Shown: positions 57,455 through 64,000 of the stretch, in pieces
How positions within the stretch are numbered: the first letter of the stretch is position 1
Layout of the letters: each line of letters opens with the position of its first letter
DNA from: Actinoplanes octamycinicus
Lineage (GTDB): Bacteria > Actinomycetota > Actinomycetes > Mycobacteriales > Micromonosporaceae
Assembly: GCF_014205225.1 (NCBI RefSeq)
Contig: NZ_JACHNB010000001.1
Span: 7,979,501-8,043,500, forward strand
Direction of reading: 5' to 3'
DNA: 64,000 nt
Position numbers and translations under genes: made by a program
The notes under the pieces: model-generated
Databases searched by the model: none
The model's input: only the letters and a program-made list of their open reading frames with translations
What the model was told of the DNA's origin: nothing

Positions 57455-60166
57455 GTGCTGACGTGCAGGATCCTCGGGCCGGTCGAGATCGAGGTGGACG
57501 GAGTTCCCGTCGCCGTTCCGGGACTGCTTCCCCGGCGGCTGGTCGCCGCGCTGGTTGCCGGCCGGGGCCGGTCGGTCAGCGAGGACGCCCTGCTCGCCGT
57601 GCTGTGGGGCGGTGCGCCGCCGGCCAGCGCGCGGGACTCCCTGTTCGCCTACGTCTCGCGGCTGCGCCGTGCGCTCGGCGGGTCACGGGACTCGCTGGTC
57701 CGCACCGGTGACGGCTATCTGCTGCGCACCGACAGCACCGACGCGGACCGGTTCGCGGAATCCGTCGAGCGCGGCCGCGAGCTGCTCGCCGACGGCCGCG
57801 CGGCCGAGGCGGTCCCGGTCCTGGCCGCCGCGCTCGCGATGTGGCGGGGCGAACCCTACGCCGAACTGGCCGACGACGCTGTCGCGGCGGCGGCCCGGGC
57901 TCGTCTGGCCGGCCTGCGGGCAATGGCGGTGGAGGAACATCTGGCCGCCCGGCTGGGGGCCGGCGACGCCGCCGGCACGATCGACGATCTCGAGGAGGCG
58001 GTGCGCGCTGAGCCGTACCGGGAACGGCGCTGGGAACTGCTGATCCTCGCCCGATACCGCAGCGGACGGCAGGCTGACGCGCTGTCCTCGCTGCGGCGCG
58101 TCCGGACGCTGCTCGCCGAGGACCTGGGCGTGGACCCCGGCCCGGCGTTGCAGGACCTGGAACGCCGGCTGCTGCTGCAAGACCCCCAATTGCTCCTGGT
58201 AGCCGGGCCGCCCGCGACCCCGCGCCCGTTGTCAGCCTTTCTCGGCCGCGAGGCCGAGCTGGCCGCCCTCGACGCGCTCGTCTCGGCTCATCGGCTGGTC
58301 ACACTGGTCGGACCCGGAGGCGTCGGGAAGACCCGGCTGGCGCTGGAGTACGCCGCCGACCGGGCCTGGTTCGTCCGCCTCGCCGACACCGCGGACCCGG
58401 TTCAGGCCGTCGCCGCCACGCTGCGCCTGCACACCGCGAACCGCACCGCGATCACCGCGGCTCTGGCGGACCGGCCGGGGCTGCTGCTGCTCGACAACTG
58501 CGAACACCTCGTCGCTGCGGTCGCCGAGCTCGTCCTGCACCTGCTCACCCGGTGCCCGCGGCTGCGGATCCTCACCACCGGCCGGGAACCGCTGAACGTG
58601 AGCGGGGAACGCCTGCTCCCGGTGCAGCCACTGCCTGCCGCGCAGGCGGTGGCGCTGCTCACCGACCGGATCACGGCCCAGCGCGGCGGCTGGCATCCGG
58701 ACGACGCGGACAGCGCCCACCTGGCCGGCATCGCCGCCGCCCTCGACGGCATCCCGCTCGCCCTGGAACTGGCCGCCGCCCGCGCCCGGGTGGTCAGTCT
58801 CGGCGACCTCTCCGACCTGCTCCGAGACCGGTTCCCCGCGCTGGGCACGGTGCCCCGGGGCGCGATCACTCCGCATCAGACCCTGGAGGCGGCAGTCGCC
58901 TGGAGCGTGGACCTGCTGCCACCCGCCGAGCGGTCGCTGCTGCTGCGGCTGTGGCCGTACGAGGGCGGCTTCCCCCTGGCCGCGGCAGACGCCGACCTCG
59001 ACCGGCTCTCCGCGCTGGTCACTCGATCGATGGTGGCCGCCGACACCGGGGTGTCCCCGACCCGGTACCGGCTGCTGGAGATCATCCGGGCCTACTGCCG
59101 CACCCGCGACCCCGACCCCGCCGCCAGCCGGGCGGCGCACGCCGCCTGGGCACGGGACCTGGTCGCCCGCTGGGTACCGGAACTGGCCGGCGAACACTCA
59201 CCGCACGCCATGCGCTTGCTGCACCGCGACCTCGCCAACGTGCACAGCGGGATCGAGCACGACCTGGTCGCCGCGCCCGAGGCCGCCCTGCGCACCGCGT
59301 CGCTGCTACCGTGGTTCTGGTTCCGCAGCGGTCAGGTGAGCGACGGTCTGCGGCTGCTCGAGGCCGCCCTGGCCGCGGCTCCGCACGCCCCGCGCGTCGA
59401 CCGCGTCCGGGCGCTGTCCGGCGGTGCCACCGTGCGCTTCATCGGCGGCGACATCCCGGGGGCGATGCGGTGGCTGCGCGAGGCACACGACCTGCTGCCC
59501 GAACCCGAGGATCATGCGGAACGCGTGGTGCGGGCGCAGATGCTCTACTACGACTCGGTGGTCCATCACGCGACGCAGGACTTCGCCACGGCTGAACAAC
59601 GGGCACGCGAATCCGTCGCCGTGGCCCGCACCTGCGACGACCGCTGGCTCGTCCCGGCCGCCGAGGTGTGCCTGGGATTCGCCCTGACCGGTCTCGGCCG
59701 GCTGGACGAGGCACACACCGTGTTGGTCCGAGCCGTCACCGAGGCGCTGGCGTCGCGGCAGGGCTGGTCGGCGGCGCTCGGTGAGATGGGTCTGGGCTGG
59801 CTCGGATTGACCGGCAACACGCCGCTCGGCCGGCCGTCACCGATCGGTCTCGCCGACACGCTGGACGCCATTCGCCGCTCGTTACGCCTGTTCCGCGCCG
59901 AGGACGACCTCGGCAACCTGCTCACCTGCCTGCACCTGGGCGCGCAGGCCCTGGCGCTGGCCGGGCGGACGCACACCGCCGCCGTGCTGCTGACCGCCGT
60001 CCGCGGGTACGCGGTACGGCGCGGCGTCGACCCCGACCTGGTCAGTCCCGCGCTGACCGCCGCGATCGAGGCGACGATGCACGACGCGGACTGGGCCGGC
60101 GCTGCTGACGCCGCCCGCGACCTCGGCGAACCGCAGATGATCGAGCTGCTGGACCCGGCCCGCTGA
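57455..60166 (+). CDS. AfsR/SARP-type transcriptional regulator with ATPase and TPR-like domain
   Basis: A 903-aa activator. The N-terminal SARP part comprises an OmpR-like winged HTH (about 1-90; LTCRILGPVEIEVDGVPVAV, LAVLWGGAPPASARDSLFAY) and the BTAD domain (about 95-245; EPYRERRWELLILARYRSGR, LLAEDLGVDPGPAL). An NB-ARC/LuxR-type ATPase follows (256-520) with GPGGVGKT (K292) and LLLLDNCEH (D347). The rest is alpha-helical TPR-like (LLRLWPYEGGF, LLEIIRAYCRTRDP, and HDLLPEPEDHAERVV-type helices). Architecture and length match AfsR-like proteins, which control secondary metabolism and stress genes on ATP or signal binding. GTG start, leaderless. The hemerythrin operon 88 bp downstream is a possible target. 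Confidence 0.93.
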   Translation: MLTCRILGPVEIEVDGVPVAVPGLLPRRLVAALVAGRGRSVSEDALLAVLWGGAPPASARDSLFAYVSRLRRALGGSRDSLVRTGDGYLLRTDSTDADRFAESVERGRELLADGRAAEAVPVLAAALAMWRGEPYAELADDAVAAAARARLAGLRAMAVEEHLAARLGAGDAAGTIDDLEEAVRAEPYRERRWELLILARYRSGRQADALSSLRRVRTLLAEDLGVDPGPALQDLERRLLLQDPQLLLVAGPPATPRPLSAFLGREAELAALDALVSAHRLVTLVGPGGVGKTRLALEYAADRAWFVRLADTADPVQAVAATLRLHTANRTAITAALADRPGLLLLDNCEHLVAAVAELVLHLLTRCPRLRILTTGREPLNVSGERLLPVQPLPAAQAVALLTDRITAQRGGWHPDDADSAHLAGIAAALDGIPLALELAAARARVVSLGDLSDLLRDRFPALGTVPRGAITPHQTLEAAVAWSVDLLPPAERSLLLRLWPYEGGFPLAAADADLDRLSALVTRSMVAADTGVSPTRYRLLEIIRAYCRTRDPDPAASRAAHAAWARDLVARWVPELAGEHSPHAMRLLHRDLANVHSGIEHDLVAAPEAALRTASLLPWFWFRSGQVSDGLRLLEAALAAAPHAPRVDRVRALSGGATVRFIGGDIPGAMRWLREAHDLLPEPEDHAERVVRAQMLYYDSVVHHATQDFATAEQRARESVAVARTCDDRWLVPAAEVCLGFALTGLGRLDEAHTVLVRAVTEALASRQGWSAALGEMGLGWLGLTGNTPLGRPSPIGLADTLDAIRRSLRLFRAEDDLGNLLTCLHLGAQALALAGRTHTAAVLLTAVRGYAVRRGVDPDLVSPALTAAIEATMHDADWAGAADAARDLGEPQMIELLDPAR

Positions 60167-60170
60167 GCGG

Positions 60171-60211
60171 CTTGCACGGCGATGCAAGTGACGGTCAAGG
60201 GCGGACGGTGA
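60171..60211. promoter_or_regulatory. CTTGCA/TGCAAG dyad and GACGGT direct repeats
   Basis: An inverted pair CTTGCA (60171-60176) and TGCAAG (60183-60188) follows the regulator gene, then the direct repeat GACGGTCA (60190) / GACGGTGA (60204), 14 bp apart. SARP proteins bind direct repeats near -35, but their usual period is 11 or 22 bp, so this fit is imperfect. Confidence 0.35.
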
Positions 60212-60254
60212 GACTGGCGCGGACCATCGACCGACCGCGCCGAGGAGCACCATC

Positions 60255-60914
60255 GTGTCCGCCATCCGTACGCCGTACACACAGGAAATGATCATGATCC
60301 ACCGGGTGTTCCGGCGGGAAGCGGCCCAGCTGCAGCACTACGTCGGCGCGACCGCGACCGGAGACGTCGCCCGGGCCCGGCAACTGGCCGAGGTCATCCG
60401 CGAGTACATCGGCGGACTGCATCACCATCACAGCGGTGAGGACCAGCTGATCTGGCCCCTGCTGCACGAGCGGGCCCGCCTCCACGACGACCTGGTGTCG
60501 CTGATGGAACGACAGCACCGGGACCTCGACGACACCCTCACGACGGTCGAGGAACTGCTGCCGCGCTGGGCGGGCACCGCGGCCGACCCGGACCGCGCCG
60601 CCCTGATCACCGCCCTCACCGAACACCAGCGCGTCCTGCACCAGCACCTCACCGACGAGGAGACGAAGGTGATGCCGCTGGTCGAGCAGCATCTGGCCCT
60701 CGCCGAATGGGAACGGGTCGGCAGGAACGGTCTGGAGAACATGCCCAAGAACAAGGTGTTCCTGGCCCTGGGCGCGATCCTGGAGGACGCGACCCCGGAG
60801 GAACGCGCCGAGTTCATGAAGAAGGTTCCGCTCGCCGGCCGGATCGCCTGGAAGCTGATCGGGCAGCGGCAGTACCGCACCTGGCGCGCCTCGGTGAGCG
60901 GACAGCAAGCATGA
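60255..60914 (+). CDS. Hemerythrin-domain protein
   Basis: A 219-aa four-helix-bundle protein with likely di-iron ligands: H16 in MIMIHRVF, H56-H59 and E62 in GLHHHHSGED, H88 in RQHRDLDD, and H130/E135 in HQHLTDEETK. Hemerythrin-like proteins bind O2, NO or iron and act in oxidative or nitrosative stress. The C-terminal 60 residues (WERVGRNGLENMPKNKVFLA and LAGRIAWKLIGQRQYRTW) are an extension seen in actinobacterial members. GAGGAGC precedes GTG 60255. The stop overlaps the next gene (ATGA). Confidence 0.88.
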   Translation: MSAIRTPYTQEMIMIHRVFRREAAQLQHYVGATATGDVARARQLAEVIREYIGGLHHHHSGEDQLIWPLLHERARLHDDLVSLMERQHRDLDDTLTTVEELLPRWAGTAADPDRAALITALTEHQRVLHQHLTDEETKVMPLVEQHLALAEWERVGRNGLENMPKNKVFLALGAILEDATPEERAEFMKKVPLAGRIAWKLIGQRQYRTWRASVSGQQA

Positions 60915-61843
60915 GCCGCGAACCCCGCCACGGCGCGGTGCGCGCCCTGCCGGCCGTGCTCGACGCCTACCGCACCTGCGAGCTGGCGACCCTGACCAGC
61001 AGCGGCTCACCGGTCGCCTGGCCCACCTCCGGGCTGCGACGCGACGACGGGACGTTCCTGCTGACCACGTCGCTCGGCTACCCGCAGAAGGCGTTCAACA
61101 TCCGCCGGGACGGCCGGGTGGCCCTGCTCTTCTCCGATCCCACCGCGAGCGGACTGGACACCCCCGAGCAGATCCTCGTCCAGGGCGTCGCGGCCTGCCC
61201 GGACGAGATCCACGTCGATCCGGTCGGTGACCTGAGCCGGCTCTGGGCCCGGTTGATGCAGCGACAGCCGTCGAGTCAGAAGTACCTGAACTGGCCGGCG
61301 ACCGTGATGGCCGACTTCTACTTCATGCGGCTGCTCATCACCGTGCACCCCACAGCCGTAACCACCCGGGCGCTGCCGGCCACCACCAACGCCGTGCCGG
61401 CCGGCACCCGGCTGACCGGAGCCGAGGTGGTGTCGCGCTACCGATCGGTGGTGCTGACCGCCACCGACGCGCTCGGCGCTCCGGTGCTGGTACGCACCTC
61501 GGTCACCGCCGAACCGGACGGCTATCGGGTCGCGGTGCCCGACGATGTACCGGTCCGCGAGGGGCCGGCCGGTCTGCTGGTCCACCGCCACGACGACAAG
61601 CTGTGGAATCTGCACAACGCAAACATCCGAGGACATCTGGTGGCCGACGGGAAGGGCTGGCTGCTGGCGCCGGCTCGGCTGGTCGAACCGGGCCAGCGGC
61701 ACCGGCGGAGCGTGTTCGAGCCGATCAGGATCGGACGCGAATGCCAGGCGACCACTCGCCGGTACCTTGCGCGCCGCAACCTGGCCCGACCGGCCATCCC
61801 GTGGGGCGCCTACCGCGCGATCCGGGCGGGGATCCAGTCCTGA
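60911..61843 (+). CDS. Pyridoxamine-5'-phosphate-oxidase-like flavin/F420-binding protein
   Basis: A 310-aa protein with a split-barrel flavin-binding domain in its N-terminal half (ELATLTSSGSPVAWPTSGLR, FLLTTSLGYPQKAFNIRRDG, RVALLFSDPTASGLDTPEQI, VLVQGVAACPDE). Such domains bind FMN or F420 and reduce or oxidise small molecules, or sense haem. The C-terminal half (YRSVVLTATDALGAPVLVRT; LLVHRHDDKLWNLHNANIRG) looks like a second, degenerate barrel. It overlaps the hemerythrin gene by 4 bp (ATGA), so the two are translated together, suggesting a joint role in O2/NO or flavin-linked redox chemistry. Confidence 0.8.
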   Translation: MSREPRHGAVRALPAVLDAYRTCELATLTSSGSPVAWPTSGLRRDDGTFLLTTSLGYPQKAFNIRRDGRVALLFSDPTASGLDTPEQILVQGVAACPDEIHVDPVGDLSRLWARLMQRQPSSQKYLNWPATVMADFYFMRLLITVHPTAVTTRALPATTNAVPAGTRLTGAEVVSRYRSVVLTATDALGAPVLVRTSVTAEPDGYRVAVPDDVPVREGPAGLLVHRHDDKLWNLHNANIRGHLVADGKGWLLAPARLVEPGQRHRRSVFEPIRIGRECQATTRRYLARRNLARPAIPWGAYRAIRAGIQS

Positions 61844-61937
61844 CAGCGGCAACGTCCACCGCCCGCTCCCGGCCACCGGATCGCCCGAGTTCGGCCTCGG
61901 CCAGGACCAGCGAGCCGGCCACCTCCAGGGAGTGCCG

Positions 61938-62169
61938 GGACCGCCGGGAGTGGGCCTGGCCCGTAACACGGTGCACGCCCGGCTGCGCCGGCGACGGTGA
62001 TCTGCTGGCGCGGGTGGTGGCCCGGGACACCGACGACCTCTACCGGATCACGGAGTCGATCGTCGCCATCCCGGGCGTGGTCCGCGGCAGCACCTCGCTG
62101 GTTCTCAAGGAGGTGGCCCCGCGCAGCGTCACCGCGCTGGTGCAGCGGCTCAGCGCACCTTCTCCGTGA
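61938..62169 (+). pseudogene. Lrp/AsnC regulator remnant (deletion between HTH and ligand domain)
   Basis: One frame gives GLARNTVHARLRR (61950-61990), the recognition helix of an Lrp/AsnC HTH. From about 61993 another frame gives DLLARVVARDTDDLYRITES, IVAIPGVVRGSTSLVLKEVA and ALVQRLS, the C-terminal RAM domain of such regulators. The central part of the protein (about 60 aa) and the first HTH helices are missing, so a deletion with frameshift joined the two pieces. Its end overlaps the end of the convergent symporter gene by 20 bp. Intact relatives are about 330 aa with two HTH/RAM halves or 150 aa with one. Confidence 0.6.
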
Positions 62170-63511
62170 CGACCGCCGGCTCGGCGTCGTTGTCGAGGAC
62201 CCGGTCGTGGCGGAGCGAGGAACGGGCGGTCTCCTTGGCGAACAGGACCGAGACGACGGTGAGGACGCTGGCGACGGTCATGTAGATCGCGACCGCCGTG
62301 GTGTTCGGCGCCTCGACGTCGCCGAGCAGCTTCAGCGCGATGATCGGGGCGAGCGCGCCGGCCAGGATCGAGGCGAGCTGGTAGCCGACCGAGGCGCCGG
62401 TGTAGCGCACCGAGGTGCCGAACAGCTCGGAGAAGAAGGCGGCCTGCGGGGCGTACATGAGCGCGTGCAGGAGCAGGCCGACCAGGATGGCCAGGATGAT
62501 CTGCGGCTCGGACTTGGTGTCCAGCAGGCCGAAGAAGACGTACATCCAGAGGGCCAGGCCGATCGCGCCGGTCAGGTAGAGCGGGCGGCGGCCGACCCGG
62601 TCGGAGAGCGCGCCGAAGAGCGGGACCACCACGAACTGCACGGCGGAGCCGATCAGCAGCGCGGTCAGGATCTTGCTCTTGTCCGAGGCGGTCCCGGCGA
62701 ACGTGGTCAGGTAGGTGATCGAGATGACGGTGACCAGGTAGTACCCGATGTTCTCGGCGAGCCGCATACCCATCGCGATGAGCACCTCGCGCGGGTAGCG
62801 CCGGACCACCTCGAGCAGCGGCTGGTGCTCCTTGACCGTCTGAGCCCGCGAGGCCAGCGCCTCCTGGAAGACCGGCGACTCCTCGATGCTCAGCCGCACC
62901 CAGAGGCCGACCAGCACGAGGACCGCGCTGAGCAGGAACGGGATCCGCCAGCCCCAGGAGTTGAACGCCTCGTCCGACTGGACCAGGGCGAGCAGCCAGA
63001 GCACGCCGGTGGCGAGCAGGTTGCCGAGCGCGACGCCGGCCTGCGGCCACGAGGACCAGAAGCCGCGCCGGGCGTCGTCGCCGTGCTCGGCCGCCATCAG
63101 CACCGCGCCGCCCCACTCGCCGCCGACCGCGAAGCCCTGGGCCAGCCGGCAGGCCAGCAGCAGGATCGGGGCGGCCAGGCCGATGCTGGCGTAGGTCGGC
63201 AGCAGGCCGATCGCGATGGTCGCGACGCCCATCATCAGCAGCGAGACGACCAGCATCTTCTTGCGGCCGACCCGGTCGCCGAAGTGCCCGAAGATCACGC
63301 CGCCGAGGGGCCGGGCGGCGAAGCCGAGGGCGTAGGTGCCGAAGGCCAGCAGGGTGCCGGTGACCGGGTCGGACTTCGGGAAGAACAGGGTGCCGAAGAC
63401 CAGGGCGGCGGCCGAGCCGTAGAGGAAGAAGTCGTACCACTCGACGGCGGTGCCGACCAGGGAGGCGAAGACGACCTTGACTATCGGGGCACGTGTCGCG
63501 GTGGCTGACAT
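62150..63511 (-). CDS. Metabolite:H+ symporter, MHS family (ProP/ShiA/KgtP-like)
   Basis: A 453-aa MFS transporter with 12 membrane helices. MHS-family signs: VFASLVGTAVEWYDFFLYGS in helix 1, FGHFGDRVGRKKMLVVSLLM (motif A), RLAQGFAVGGEWGGAVLMAA, RRGFWSSWPQAGVALGNLLA, and FGALSDRVGRRPLYLTG in the second half. These import organic acids or compatible solutes such as shikimate, alpha-ketoglutarate, citrate or proline/betaine with protons; the substrate is unknown. GAGAGGATCC gives a good site for ATG 63511. A PucR regulator follows upstream on the same strand, and the Lrp remnant lies downstream. Confidence 0.92.
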   Translation of the reverse strand: MSATATRAPIVKVVFASLVGTAVEWYDFFLYGSAAALVFGTLFFPKSDPVTGTLLAFGTYALGFAARPLGGVIFGHFGDRVGRKKMLVVSLLMMGVATIAIGLLPTYASIGLAAPILLLACRLAQGFAVGGEWGGAVLMAAEHGDDARRGFWSSWPQAGVALGNLLATGVLWLLALVQSDEAFNSWGWRIPFLLSAVLVLVGLWVRLSIEESPVFQEALASRAQTVKEHQPLLEVVRRYPREVLIAMGMRLAENIGYYLVTVISITYLTTFAGTASDKSKILTALLIGSAVQFVVVPLFGALSDRVGRRPLYLTGAIGLALWMYVFFGLLDTKSEPQIILAILVGLLLHALMYAPQAAFFSELFGTSVRYTGASVGYQLASILAGALAPIIALKLLGDVEAPNTTAVAIYMTVASVLTVVSVLFAKETARSSLRHDRVLDNDAEPAVVTEKVR

Positions 63512-63606
63512 GTGGATCCTCTCGAACAGGTGTGACGTAGGTAACGGGACGCTACGTCCCCGCGGGCCGGGAAGCCCATGGATGGCATCCACACATCGCC
63601 ATGCCT

Positions 63607-64000
63607 CTAGGTGTGGTCGGGCTCCAGGGGCGCCCGGAGCCGGTGCAGGCGCAGGGCCAGCTGGACGTCGAGCACCCGGCGCGGGTGCTGCCAGTCGCCG
63701 CCGAGCAGCTGGGCGACCCGGTCCAGGCGCTGGGTGACCGTGTTGACGTGCACGTGCAGCGCCTCGGCCGCCTTGGCCAGCCCGCCGCCCTGGTCGAAGT
63801 AGACCTCCAGGGTGGCGATCAGCGCGGTGCCCCGGCGGTGGTCGTAGTCGATCACCGGGCCCAGCACGCCGCGCACGAACCCCGGGACGTCGCGGCGCTC
63901 GCCGAGCAGCAGGCCGACGTACCCCAGGTCCTTGGTGCCGGCCCCGGACCCGGCACGACCGAGAGTGATCAGCGCGCTCAGGCACTGGTCGGCCTCGCGG
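63607..64000 (-). CDS. PucR/CdaR-type regulator, 3' part
   Basis: Only the last 130 codons are inside the window; the frame is open to base 64000. The C-terminal PucR HTH is clear: ALIATLEVYFDQGGGLAKAA, EALHVHVNTVTQRLDRVAQL and LDVQLALRLHRLRAPLEP, preceded by SALITLGRAGSGAGTKDLGY and VGLLLGERRDVPGFVRGVLG. PucR-family proteins activate genes for purine, uric acid, or organic-acid use. It stands just upstream of the MHS symporter in the same direction (95 bp), and the pair probably forms a regulator-transporter unit. Confidence 0.9.
   Translation of the reverse strand, partial: READQCLSALITLGRAGSGAGTKDLGYVGLLLGERRDVPGFVRGVLGPVIDYDHRRGTALIATLEVYFDQGGGLAKAAEALHVHVNTVTQRLDRVAQLLGGDWQHPRRVLDVQLALRLHRLRAPLEPDHT

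Noticed and set aside
60190..60211. Proven SARP binding site in front of the hemerythrin gene
   Set aside because: The direct repeats are 14 bp apart, not 11 or 22, so I list them only as a weak candidate.

Overview
The window comes from a high-GC actinobacterium. The best guess is a Micromonosporaceae member such as an Actinoplanes relative, but that is an inference from gene content rather than a marker gene. Pointers are the very GC-rich third codon positions, a perfect CebR-type cellobiose operator, a secreted GH3 enzyme with a CBM2 module, an AfsR-type regulator, an Rv0909-type small protein, an FprA reductase, a Pmt mannosyltransferase, and many genes whose -10 box lies 6-7 nt before the start codon (leaderless mRNAs). 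No rRNA, intact tRNA, CRISPR array or prophage was seen.

Layout. 0-2.8 kb: the 5' end of a gene that leaves the window, then a secreted beta-glucosidase behind a CebR box. 2.8-9.6 kb: a poorly packed, decaying stretch with small hypothetical genes, a DIP1984 protein, a YjdF-like membrane protein, a LysE exporter, a secreted protein made of two near-identical repeats, and at least four gene remnants (a frameshifted gene with an internal stop, a DUF1877-like piece, a transposase tail, a HAD hydrolase that lost its nucleophile). 9.6-14.9 kb: VOC protein, lipoprotein, a DUF6345 protein with a caspase-like His/Cys pair, M23 peptidase, SRPBCC protein and a PmoA-like protein. 15.0-21.6 kb: a translationally coupled operon LacI regulator / 1341-aa hybrid kinase-phosphatase-anti-sigma kinase / STAS antagonist, divergent from an MFS exporter, with a GAACGTTC operator pair between them. 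21.9-26.7 kb: small membrane and hypothetical proteins, an antitoxin-like gene, and an UxaA/GarD dehydratase behind a LacI-type operator. 26.7-34.1 kb: a membrane-anchored NACHT-like STAND ATPase with a HEAT-like tail, Pmt, a BBE-type flavoprotein and a 14-TM MFS pump. 34.1-39.9 kb: repeats, a beta-helix lipoprotein, a second LacI regulator, a stand-alone response regulator, FprA and a GH25-type muramidase. 40-48.8 kb: GNAT, Ser/Thr kinase, cold-shock protein with a structured leader, two methyltransferases (one CFA-like), saccharopine-dehydrogenase-like enzyme, TetR, and an inositol-phosphate-synthase-like / amino-acid-oxidase-like pair. 48.9-57.4 kb: membrane protein, acyl-CoA dehydrogenase, CYTH protein, alpha/beta hydrolase, I36 inhibitor, SseB and YciI proteins. 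57.4-64 kb: AfsR-like regulator, hemerythrin and flavin-reductase-like pair, an Lrp/AsnC remnant, a metabolite:H+ symporter and the 3' part of a PucR regulator.

How genes work together. The CebR box and the secreted GH3-FN3-CBM2 enzyme form a cellulose-degradation unit. The LacI-kinase-STAS operon looks like a complete sensory pathway: sensing, phosphotransfer, a PP2C phosphatase that could dephosphorylate the STAS protein made from the same mRNA, and an anti-sigma-type kinase on the same chain as the phosphatase. Two dispersed repeat types (a roughly 100-bp element carrying a DnaA-box-like core, and a 20-bp GCGTACCGGAAA-centred motif) and two related hairpin terminators recur in gaps across the window.
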